A stretch of 21,471 nt of DNA from an uncultured Bacteriovorax sp. (GTDB lineage Bacteria > Bdellovibrionota > Bacteriovoracia > Bacteriovoracales > Bacteriovoracaceae): contig CAMLRB010000036.1 of assembly GCA_946482295.1 (NCBI GenBank), forward strand, positions 1 to 21,471, given 5' to 3'. The position numbers and the translations under genes were made by a program. Positions within the stretch are counted from its first letter, which is position 1. Each line of letters starts with the position of its first letter. Below, one piece after another: positions 15,936 to 21,471 of this stretch. The notes beneath the pieces were generated by a model. It saw only the letters and a program-made list of their open reading frames with translations, ran no database searches and had not been told where the DNA came from.

Positions 15936-16847
15936 ATGCAAAACCTAGAGACTTTAAAGCAGCAATTTCACCAACATGTGAAAGGTCTTCAACAGGAGAT
16001 TACTAAGGCACTTGAAGGTGCCGATCCTGCTCTTAAGCTCACTGAGGATGTATGGACGAGACTGGACGTTAAAGGTCAACCAGGTGGTGGAGGAATTACA
16101 CGCGCATTCACTGGGGACGTGATCGAAAACGCTGGTGTCAATACATCTGAAGTTTATGGGGCCATTAATCCGGACTTTGCTAAACAACTAGGTGGGACGA
16201 ATGATGAAATGTGGGCGGCAGGAATTTCACTCATAATTCATCCTAAAAATCCGCGTGTTCCTACAGTTCATGCAAACTTTCGTATGATCGCTGCTGGAGA
16301 AAAATTTTGGTTCGGGGGAGGAGCAGATCTTACTCCATTTTATCCCTATGAAGACGACTTTAAATATTTTCACAATGTTTGGAAAAAGGCTTGCGCTCCT
16401 TATGGACTTTACGACCAAATGAAAAAAGCGTGCGACGATTATTTCGTCAATGCTCACCGTAAACACGAATTAGGTGCAGAAATGCGCGGAATCGGAGGAA
16501 TCTTTTTTGATCACTACAATACAGGTGACACAGAAAAAGATATGGCGATGGTTATAGACCTCTCAAAACATTTTATTCAGTCTTATTTCCCACTAGTAGA
16601 AAATAGAAAAAAAGAAATTTACACAACAGCAGATGAAGACTTTCAACTACACCGTCGCGGACGCTACATAGAATTCAATCTCCTTCATGATCGAGGAACG
16701 ATGTTTGGCCTTAAAACAAATGGTCGAACGGACTCTATCCTCATTTCACTTCCGGCCCGTGCCAAATTTACTTATAAATATGCCCCGCCAAAAGGCTCTA
16801 TTCATGACAAAATGATGGAAAATTATTTTCCTAAAAATTGGGCATAA
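15936..16847 (+). CDS. hemF: oxygen-dependent coproporphyrinogen III oxidase
   Basis: Converts coproporphyrinogen III to protoporphyrinogen IX in haem synthesis, using O2. The 303-residue product matches HemF in length and motifs: QPGGGGITRAF (48-58), the HPKNPRVPTVHANFR strand (102-116), FGGGADLTPFYPYEDD (126-141), GIGGIFFDHYN (185-195) and HRRGRYIEFNLLHDRGT (239-255). It should be a cytoplasmic homodimer. AAGGAA six bases before the ATG supports the start. It implies aerobic or microaerobic haem synthesis. The EamA transporter gene begins eight bases after its stop, so they probably share a transcript, though no functional link is evident. Confidence 0.97.
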   Translation: MQNLETLKQQFHQHVKGLQQEITKALEGADPALKLTEDVWTRLDVKGQPGGGGITRAFTGDVIENAGVNTSEVYGAINPDFAKQLGGTNDEMWAAGISLIIHPKNPRVPTVHANFRMIAAGEKFWFGGGADLTPFYPYEDDFKYFHNVWKKACAPYGLYDQMKKACDDYFVNAHRKHELGAEMRGIGGIFFDHYNTGDTEKDMAMVIDLSKHFIQSYFPLVENRKKEIYTTADEDFQLHRRGRYIEFNLLHDRGTMFGLKTNGRTDSILISLPARAKFTYKYAPPKGSIHDKMMENYFPKNWA

Positions 16848-16855
16848 ACTTTTCA

Positions 16856-17770
16856 ATGACAAAAAAACAAATTTTTCTCCTCAATATTGGGCTCCTACTT
16901 TTTTCAACTGGGATTTGGGGTTACGGCTTCATTGCCACTCGCTGGACGCTTGAAGGACTCGATCCCTACTGGTCGAACTCACTTCGATTTGGATTAGCAG
17001 GACTTCTCAGCCTTCCCATTCTTTTGGCGAAAAAATCTTTCACGAGAAAAAATCATATTCTCAAACAATCTTTTATTAGTTCTCTTTTTCTTTTAGGCAT
17101 TCTTCTTTTTCAAACAATTGGTCTCTCTCTCACCACAGTGGCCAAGAGTGGATTCATCACAACTTTGTACGCGCTTTGGATTCACGTTACTACGATGATT
17201 GTATTTGTAAAAAAGTATCGCACCAGTTTTTGGTTTCTCATATTGTTGGCCATGATTGGGATGGCCCTTATGTGTAATCTCGAAGTCAAAGATCTCAACC
17301 AAGGAGATCTGTTCACACTTATTTGTTCACTGAATGCTGCATTTCACATTATTTACATTGGTCGGGTGGCCAATCATATTTCGTCTCCGCTCGAATTTAA
17401 TTTTCTGCAAAACTTTTTCGTAGGCGTTCTTTCCCTTCCGATAGCACTCATTTTCTCTGGACCTCTGGATATGAGCATTCCTCTTGCTCATCCTTCAGTG
17501 ATTAAAGGCCTACTTTATTTGAGTGTCATCTCTAGTATGATTTCTTTTACCGTTCAAGTCGTTGCTCAAAAGAAAATTCCCGATCACATTGCGGGCCTCG
17601 TCTTCTTGATGGAATCACCGTTTGCTGCCGTCTTTGGCTACACTGTTTTAGGAGAGTCGCTTTCATTCATGAATCTGCTTGGAGCTGGATTTATTTTGAT
17701 TGCGGTTTTTTTGGTGCCGGTTTTAGGGAGAGAGGTTACTGCTGCTCAGGTGCAGGCCAGGGTGAAGTGA
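16856..17770 (+). CDS. EamA/DMT-family transporter
   Basis: A 304-residue inner-membrane protein with about ten hydrophobic helices in two EamA halves, as in drug/metabolite transporters (RhaT/YdcZ-like). Marks are the first helix with GIWGYGFIATRW, the conserved RFGLAGLLSLP, and in the second half LVFLMESPFAAVFGYTVLGE, the typical E-P/S-x-x-A-x-x-x-GExL end of the family. I start at ATG 16856 (MTKKQIFLLN). A TTG at 16838 inside hemF would add six residues; neither has a clear Shine-Dalgarno sequence, so translation may depend on coupling to hemF. The substrate cannot be inferred. It is followed directly by a strong terminator. Confidence 0.88.
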   Translation: MTKKQIFLLNIGLLLFSTGIWGYGFIATRWTLEGLDPYWSNSLRFGLAGLLSLPILLAKKSFTRKNHILKQSFISSLFLLGILLFQTIGLSLTTVAKSGFITTLYALWIHVTTMIVFVKKYRTSFWFLILLAMIGMALMCNLEVKDLNQGDLFTLICSLNAAFHIIYIGRVANHISSPLEFNFLQNFFVGVLSLPIALIFSGPLDMSIPLAHPSVIKGLLYLSVISSMISFTVQVVAQKKIPDHIAGLVFLMESPFAAVFGYTVLGESLSFMNLLGAGFILIAVFLVPVLGREVTAAQVQARVK

Positions 17771-17771
17771 A

Positions 17772-17796
17772 AAAAGGCGTCCGAGGGACGCCTTTT
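17772..17796 (+). terminator. intrinsic terminator after hemF-EamA
   Basis: An 11-base-pair inverted repeat (17772-17782 and 17786-17796) with GC core GGCGTCC and a three-base loop ends in TTTT, two bases after the transporter stop codon. The flanking A and T runs make it usable in either direction. Confidence 0.85.
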
Positions 17797-17857
17797 GAGA
17801 TTAGTCACTAGATCGAACTCATTGAAGCAAGACTAGTGTTTAATGTAATGGGAGAAG

Positions 17858-17883
17858 TAATGAGGCTCCACTGAGCCTCATTA
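17858..17883 (-). terminator. terminator-like hairpin after the lipoprotein gene
   Basis: A perfect 11-base-pair stem (17883-17873 and 17868-17858) with a four-base loop starts four bases past the lipoprotein stop on the minus strand. The following tail is only pyrimidine-rich (CTTCTCCC), so it may be a weaker terminator or an mRNA-end stabiliser. Confidence 0.65.
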
Positions 17884-17887
17884 CGAT

Positions 17888-18523
17888 CTAGTTATATTTC
17901 TTGTAAACGTTCATAAGTTGCGATTTAATCGCACCCTTCATATCCAACATAAGAAGGATACCAGAGTTCTCACCATTTTGATCTTTACCAACAACTGAAA
18001 TTGTTCCAGCACGTTTTTGGTTAACATAATATCTGAAAGAAGCGATCGCTCCATCAACACCTAGTTCAGCAGGAATGAAAATACCAAAGTTTTCTTTACC
18101 AAGGTAGAAAGACATGTTGTGAAATTTTTCAATTGAGAAAGCAACAGCTGGTAGTGATCCACTTGCTACACCAGGAAGGTTACGTCCACCTGGAAGTTTT
18201 TGTGGCTCTTGAGCTTCAAGTCCACCTTCCATAATATCTTTTAGAGAAACTGAAATACTCATAAGAGTTCCATTTGATTGAAGATCAGGAGAAATTTCTA
18301 GGTATGAGTACTTATACTTTGGAATGTTGAAACGAAGTCCACCATCAAGTTGAACATTTTCGAATACGAGAGAGATCAACATATTGTCTTGAAGTAGACT
18401 AACAGTTGGCCCTTTTACTCCAGCGATTTCAATGTTTGATGTGTCGTTTTGTCCACAAGAAGTGGCGAAGAAAAGTGATGAAGCAGCAGCGATAGTTAGG
18501 AAAGTTTTTTTCCAATTGAACAT
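17888..18523 (-). CDS. lipoprotein of unknown function
   Basis: A 211-residue exported lipoprotein: residues 1-22 are a signal peptide with lysines at 5-6 and the lipobox ATSC, with C23 as the lipidated residue. The mature part is probably beta-rich, with no recognised domain and no further cysteines. The frame is open 19 codons further up (to 18580), but the ATG at 18523 has AAGGAG six bases before it and starts the signal peptide directly. Asp at +2 is absent (G24 Q25), so sorting to the outer membrane is likely. It stands alone with a long leader and its own hairpin after the stop. I see no link to its neighbours beyond shared strand. Confidence 0.8.
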   Translation of the reverse strand: MFNWKKTFLTIAAASSLFFATSCGQNDTSNIEIAGVKGPTVSLLQDNMLISLVFENVQLDGGLRFNIPKYKYSYLEISPDLQSNGTLMSISVSLKDIMEGGLEAQEPQKLPGGRNLPGVASGSLPAVAFSIEKFHNMSFYLGKENFGIFIPAELGVDGAIASFRYYVNQKRAGTISVVGKDQNGENSGILLMLDMKGAIKSQLMNVYKKYN

Positions 18524-18618
18524 AGATGTCTCCTTGTGACGAATGTCTTTAAGTAACTTGGACATGTTTTTTGGATACATCGGTTTCGAAATATAAAAAT
18601 GTTAGGAACTATTATTGT

Positions 18619-18647
18619 CTGCAAATATTTTTTTGGTCCGTTTGCAG
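18619..18647 (-). repeat. short inverted repeat in the lipoprotein leader
   Basis: CTGCAAA (18619-18625) and TTTGCAG (18641-18647) form seven-base arms around a 15-base AT-rich spacer about 100 bases before the lipoprotein ATG. It could be an operator for a dimeric regulator; no T-run supports a terminator. The rest of the 188-base gap holds no clear promoter. Confidence 0.3.
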
Positions 18648-18711
18648 GGTTCTTAAATAGTTAAGCAACATAGCTGAGCATTGCACTCGGATAAAAAAGT
18701 CCCTCTGCTAA

Positions 18712-18861
18712 TTAAAGACGATTTTCTTCTGAGAATTTTTTAGTGAGGAGTGTAAGTATTTCTTCATCAGTAAGTTCCGGATGACGGGCCTTCTGCTCGG
18801 AAATGAGTGATTCGATTTTAGAAATGATGACTAACAGAGGGTGACAGTTTTGAACGATCAT
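18712..18861 (-). CDS. 49-residue small protein of unknown function
   Basis: A short open frame with every sign of a real gene: a perfect AGGAGG six bases before ATG, position 47 bases after the histidine kinase on the same strand, and a product with balanced composition. It begins MIVQNCHPLL, has a hydrophobic stretch (8-13, then I16 and L19), a single Cys (C6) and a charged helical remainder (SEQKARHPELTDEEIL, 21-36) ending NRL. There is no signal peptide or full membrane helix, so it should be cytoplasmic and probably a helical pair. A candidate promoter lies just upstream (TTGACA, 16-base spacer, TAAGAT, 18907-18880). It might be a partner or regulator of the kinase; I do not recognise the family. 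Confidence 0.7.
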   Translation of the reverse strand: MIVQNCHPLLVIISKIESLISEQKARHPELTDEEILTLLTKKFSEENRL

Positions 18862-18879
18862 AATGATCCTCCTGTTTTC

Positions 18880-18913
18880 ATCTTAATACATTAGTTTGAT
18901 ATGTCAAACTAAT
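18880..18913 (-). promoter_or_regulatory. palindrome with candidate promoter for the small gene
   Basis: A perfect ten-base inverted repeat (18890-18899 and 18904-18913, spacer of four) spans the histidine kinase stop codon. On the minus strand its right arm holds TTGACA (18907-18902), followed at 16 bases by TAAGAT (18885-18880), a fair sigma-70 promoter ending just before the small gene's ribosome binding site. The palindrome would put a repressor on the -35. Read on the plus strand the same hairpin is followed by TTTTT. Confidence 0.4.
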
Positions 18914-20360
18914 TTTTATCAATAGGGAAGGGAAGATAAATTATGAACTGGGTATGCTTGCTTTTTGGGTTATAAAAAAACTCACCAGAATGATTTTTAA
19001 TGATTCCATGGCTAATGCTTAAACCTAAACCGGTCCCTTTCCCTATATGCTTTGTCGTAAAAAAAGGTTCCATCATTTTATCAGCAATTGCATCACTAAT
19101 CCCTTCACCACTATCTGTGACAGTTATTCTTGTTTTATCTCCAAGGGTTTCAAAGCTTATTTCGATCCATTTTGTTGGTAGAATTGAAACGGCGTCGATT
19201 GAATTATTAATGAGGTTTATAAGTACCTGTCCCATTTCCGTAAAATTACCAAACATGCGAGCACCAGGTTCGAAAAAAAATTTTAAATCTATGCCAAGAT
19301 CTTTAGAACGATTACGACACAAGCTGCTTATGTCAGTAACTAATTCCTCTATTAGAAAATAGGAAGATGATTCTTTTGATCCATCTTTAGAGAAAGATTT
19401 TAAGCTTCTTACAATGTTTGCGATCCGACGGCATGTATTATTTATCGTTTTAACCCGATAAAATAAATCTAAAGAGTTTTGCTTTTTCAATTTTAATTCT
19501 AAGTAATTCGAATTTAATTGGATGATCGTAAGGGGATTGTTGATTTCATGTGCTATACCTCCGGCCATTTCACCTAATAAGGCGAGCCGACTGGCCTGAA
19601 AACTTTTACGCTGCTCGAGATCTCGTTCTTGAGTTCGTTTTTCGACTAGCTCTTCCAATCTAAAATTTTGCTCTTGCAATTTTTTATCTCGAAGCTTTAT
19701 GGCCTTTATTGTTTCGTTAAAAGAATTTGTCACCACATTAAGTTCCCCAAAATAATGATCTTTGAAGTTGATATTATAATTTCCCAGTCCAACTAATCGG
19801 GCATCACTTGCGATCTCATAAAGAGGATTTACAATTAGCTTTCTTAAAAAATGAATCATTAGTCCTGCTAAAACAAAACCCATAATTATAGCAATTAAAA
19901 AAACTATTTTTCCTAGAGATTTAAACTCCTGAGCAAATCTTTCGGTGGAAAAAAAGATTTCGATAGTTCCTAGAATTGTTCCTTTATGTGTTAGAGAGGT
20001 TTGAAGTGAATCTAATTTTTTTCTCTGAACTAAGTGATCAATATTTTGATTTTTGAAAGCTTTACTTGTTTCTATATAAGTATGCCTACCGTCTTTCGTG
20101 GTGACTTTTATTGAGACGACTGTTGCGATCTGTTCATTGATGAGTGAATTTAAAATTTCATGAATGTACTGCTCATCATAATTCCATAGGGGTAAGACGA
20201 TGGCCTGTCTGGCAGCAATCATGATCTGCAATTTTTCGTTTTTTATTTGTTTTTGAAGTAGATCTTCGACAAGTCCGTATGTGGACAATGTTATGATTGC
20301 TATACAAATCAAAGTTGAAGAGAACGTAGTTATTGCTGTTAAGGTGGATAATCTTTTCAT
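18909..20360 (-). CDS. membrane sensor histidine kinase (HAMP, HisKA, HATPase)
   Basis: A 483-residue two-component kinase. Order: membrane helix (8-30), periplasmic sensor (about 31-150) with LPLWNYDEQYIHEIL (56-70), a motif shared by many small periplasmic sensors, second helix (152-172), HAMP (about 172-225), a coiled coil (225-255), HisKA with phosphate-accepting H271 in GGIAHEINNPLT, and HATPase_c with N box (LINNSIDA, 383-390), G1 (DSGEGI, 416-421), F box (EPFFTTK) and G2 (GKGTGLGL, 440-447). All ATP-binding motifs are intact. It has no receiver domain, and no response regulator gene is in the window, so its partner lies elsewhere. The ATG has no close Shine-Dalgarno. It is 67 bases after the periplasmic binding protein gene on the same strand, suggesting that protein feeds it. 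Confidence 0.93.
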   Translation of the reverse strand: MKRLSTLTAITTFSSTLICIAIITLSTYGLVEDLLQKQIKNEKLQIMIAARQAIVLPLWNYDEQYIHEILNSLINEQIATVVSIKVTTKDGRHTYIETSKAFKNQNIDHLVQRKKLDSLQTSLTHKGTILGTIEIFFSTERFAQEFKSLGKIVFLIAIIMGFVLAGLMIHFLRKLIVNPLYEIASDARLVGLGNYNINFKDHYFGELNVVTNSFNETIKAIKLRDKKLQEQNFRLEELVEKRTQERDLEQRKSFQASRLALLGEMAGGIAHEINNPLTIIQLNSNYLELKLKKQNSLDLFYRVKTINNTCRRIANIVRSLKSFSKDGSKESSSYFLIEELVTDISSLCRNRSKDLGIDLKFFFEPGARMFGNFTEMGQVLINLINNSIDAVSILPTKWIEISFETLGDKTRITVTDSGEGISDAIADKMMEPFFTTKHIGKGTGLGLSISHGIIKNHSGEFFYNPKSKHTQFIIYLPFPIDKN

Positions 20361-20427
20361 ACGTTAGTGAGAGATTCTCCCAGATGAAATTGCTTAAGAT
20401 TTAGTAATCATCGGTACTGTTTATTTC

Positions 20428-21435
20428 TTACTGTTTTACGTTCCAGATCGAAAAATAAGCACGTTTAAAATCACTATCTTGAGAAAAATTCTTCTCTGAG
20501 TTGAGGGATGTAACCGTCAATAGCAGAGGCTTAGAAACATATCCACTGTGTTTCTGGCCGGCAAGAGCTCTGTTGATTTCGTCTGCAATTTGAAATCCTT
20601 GCAGATCTAATGGTTCACCTATCGTTGCAACTTGTTGCGAATGTCCTGATCGTATTCGTCTTATTGCTTTCTCGGAACCATCACCTGCAGAAACAAGAAC
20701 AATATCAGAACGTTTACCAAATATAAGAGGGTAATGAATGGTATCAAAGTAAATGTCATTAATGGCCAAGCTGTGAGTCCAAGAATTTTTATATGCTGAA
20801 AGAAGTTTTGGAATAACCTGGGGAATTTCCTTCGCGGCCTTTGAAATAGAGATATCCTCAACTGATAAAACTTTGCATCCTCTATGACCTTTGCATTGAG
20901 CAATAGTTTCCACCATGGTTTTGACTTTAAGATTAGCAATAGGATGTTGACCGTCATTAAAAATGACGACACCTAACTTTTTTTTAAATTTTTTTGCGTC
21001 ATGAATGACATATTCTGCGGCCAATTTTGCAACCATTGTTGCGTCAGTTGTCACATTTGTAAAAAGTTCTTTCGTTGGTCCTGGATACATATCCGCATGC
21101 CAACCAACTAACGCGATATTTTTTGCTTTAGCGCTTGCGACGATTTTTGGAAATCGTTTAGCGGGAAAGCCTCCAAAGACGATTGCGTCTACTCCTTGCT
21201 TGATTGCCTTGGATAGAAACTCCTCTTGTGTACTCTCATTTCCTTTTCCATTTTCAAGTTGTAATTGCCAACTTAATTTATGGGCAGCAACTTCAAGACT
21301 GCGATAAACGGTGATAACTGAACCATTTTGAAAATCTGAAGCTATGAAAGCTATTTTTTTTCCTGACTGGGCCTTTGGACCGCTAACAGGACCATCCCAT
21401 GCTAGAGTGAAATTTATGCGTAGAGCGAGAAACAC
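20428..21435 (-). CDS. periplasmic sugar-type substrate-binding protein (start uncertain)
   Basis: A type I periplasmic binding protein of the ribose/galactose-binding (Peripla_BP_4) kind. Family marks are KKIAFIASDFQNGS at the first strand, a second strand VDAIVFGGFPA, TTDATMVAKLAAEYV, GVVIFNDGQH, and the hinge-end segment IGEPLDLQGFQIADEINRAL. The product would be exported: a hydrophobic stretch ILLCVFLALRINFTLA precedes the fold. Only a GTG at 21435 is available as start inside the window, with AGGA 11 bases away. The frame stays open to the edge through an A-run, so the true start probably lies outside. No ABC permease or ATPase gene is nearby; the next gene is a histidine kinase, so a sensing role like LuxP or TorT is more likely than transport. 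The ligand is unknown. Confidence 0.85.
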   Translation of the reverse strand: MFLALRINFTLAWDGPVSGPKAQSGKKIAFIASDFQNGSVITVYRSLEVAAHKLSWQLQLENGKGNESTQEEFLSKAIKQGVDAIVFGGFPAKRFPKIVASAKAKNIALVGWHADMYPGPTKELFTNVTTDATMVAKLAAEYVIHDAKKFKKKLGVVIFNDGQHPIANLKVKTMVETIAQCKGHRGCKVLSVEDISISKAAKEIPQVIPKLLSAYKNSWTHSLAINDIYFDTIHYPLIFGKRSDIVLVSAGDGSEKAIRRIRSGHSQQVATIGEPLDLQGFQIADEINRALAGQKHSGYVSKPLLLTVTSLNSEKNFSQDSDFKRAYFSIWNVKQ

Positions 21436-21471
21436 ACATAGAAGAATCCTGCAAAATAAAAAAAAAAAAAA

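Noticed and set aside
15954..16466. Minus-strand open frames inside hemF
   Set aside because: hemF is fully conserved on the plus strand; the antisense frames have no support.
16838..16855. TTG start of the EamA transporter inside hemF
   Set aside because: No Shine-Dalgarno support; the ATG at 16856 gives a typical Lys-rich start before the first helix. It cannot be excluded.
18524..18580. 19-codon extension of the lipoprotein
   Set aside because: It would place a charged stretch before the signal peptide; the ATG at 18523 has AAGGAG at ideal spacing.
1..21471. CRISPR array, insertion sequence, prophage, tRNA or rRNA
   Set aside because: No regularly spaced repeats, transposase or integrase motifs, cloverleaf-like sequences or rRNA segments were seen on either strand.

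Overview
The window is about 60% A+T, densely packed bacterial DNA with short intergenic gaps, Shine-Dalgarno sequences of the AAGGAG type, many secreted or outer-membrane proteins of unknown function, and Gram-negative envelope signatures (signal peptides, a lipobox, beta-barrels ending in Phe). Gene content and codon use would fit a Bdellovibrionota bacterium such as the Bacteriovorax/Peredibacter group. That placement is an inference; no rRNA or tRNA is present to test it. The left edge cuts into pepN and the right edge ends in a long A-run inside the start region of another gene, so the window may be a whole draft contig.

Layout: (1) Bases 1-2896, plus strand: aminopeptidase N (5' end missing), overlapped by four bases by a DUF4442 hot-dog protein. 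(2) 2867-4689, minus strand: a small secreted protein coupled by an ATGA overlap to a secreted caspase-like (clan CD) protein whose 3' end overlaps the DUF4442 gene tail to tail. (3) 4822-8130: a divergent pair, class II fructose-bisphosphate aldolase (minus, strong terminator) and a one-chain alpha+beta 2-oxo acid dehydrogenase E1 (plus, strong terminator). (4) 8179-14338, minus strand: a signalling cluster transcribed FecR-domain secreted protein, TPR/beta-barrel protein, CHASE2-class III nucleotide cyclase, then a small secreted HExxH protein. Hairpins lie at two of the internal junctions. (5) 14390-15841, minus strand: a DUF3943 protein and a beta-barrel with an EF-hand-like Asp-rich loop. 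(6) 15936-17796, plus strand: hemF and an EamA transporter. (7) 17858-21471, minus strand: a periplasmic sugar-type binding protein, a sensor histidine kinase, an unlisted 49-residue small protein with a perfect ribosome binding site, and a lipoprotein.

Themes: central metabolism (aldolase, E1, oxygen-dependent haem synthesis) is interleaved with envelope sensing and secreted hydrolases. The two most interesting units are the FecR/TPR-barrel/CHASE2-cyclase cluster, which looks like an outer-membrane-to-cyclic-nucleotide signalling path, and the binding protein/histidine kinase/small protein group, which looks like a LuxP/LuxQ- or TorT/TorS-type ligand sensor without any transporter genes nearby. 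Neither has a function I can prove from sequence alone. I saw no insertion sequence, phage gene, CRISPR array, tRNA or rRNA. No stretch over 300 bases lacks a gene once the 49-residue gene is counted.
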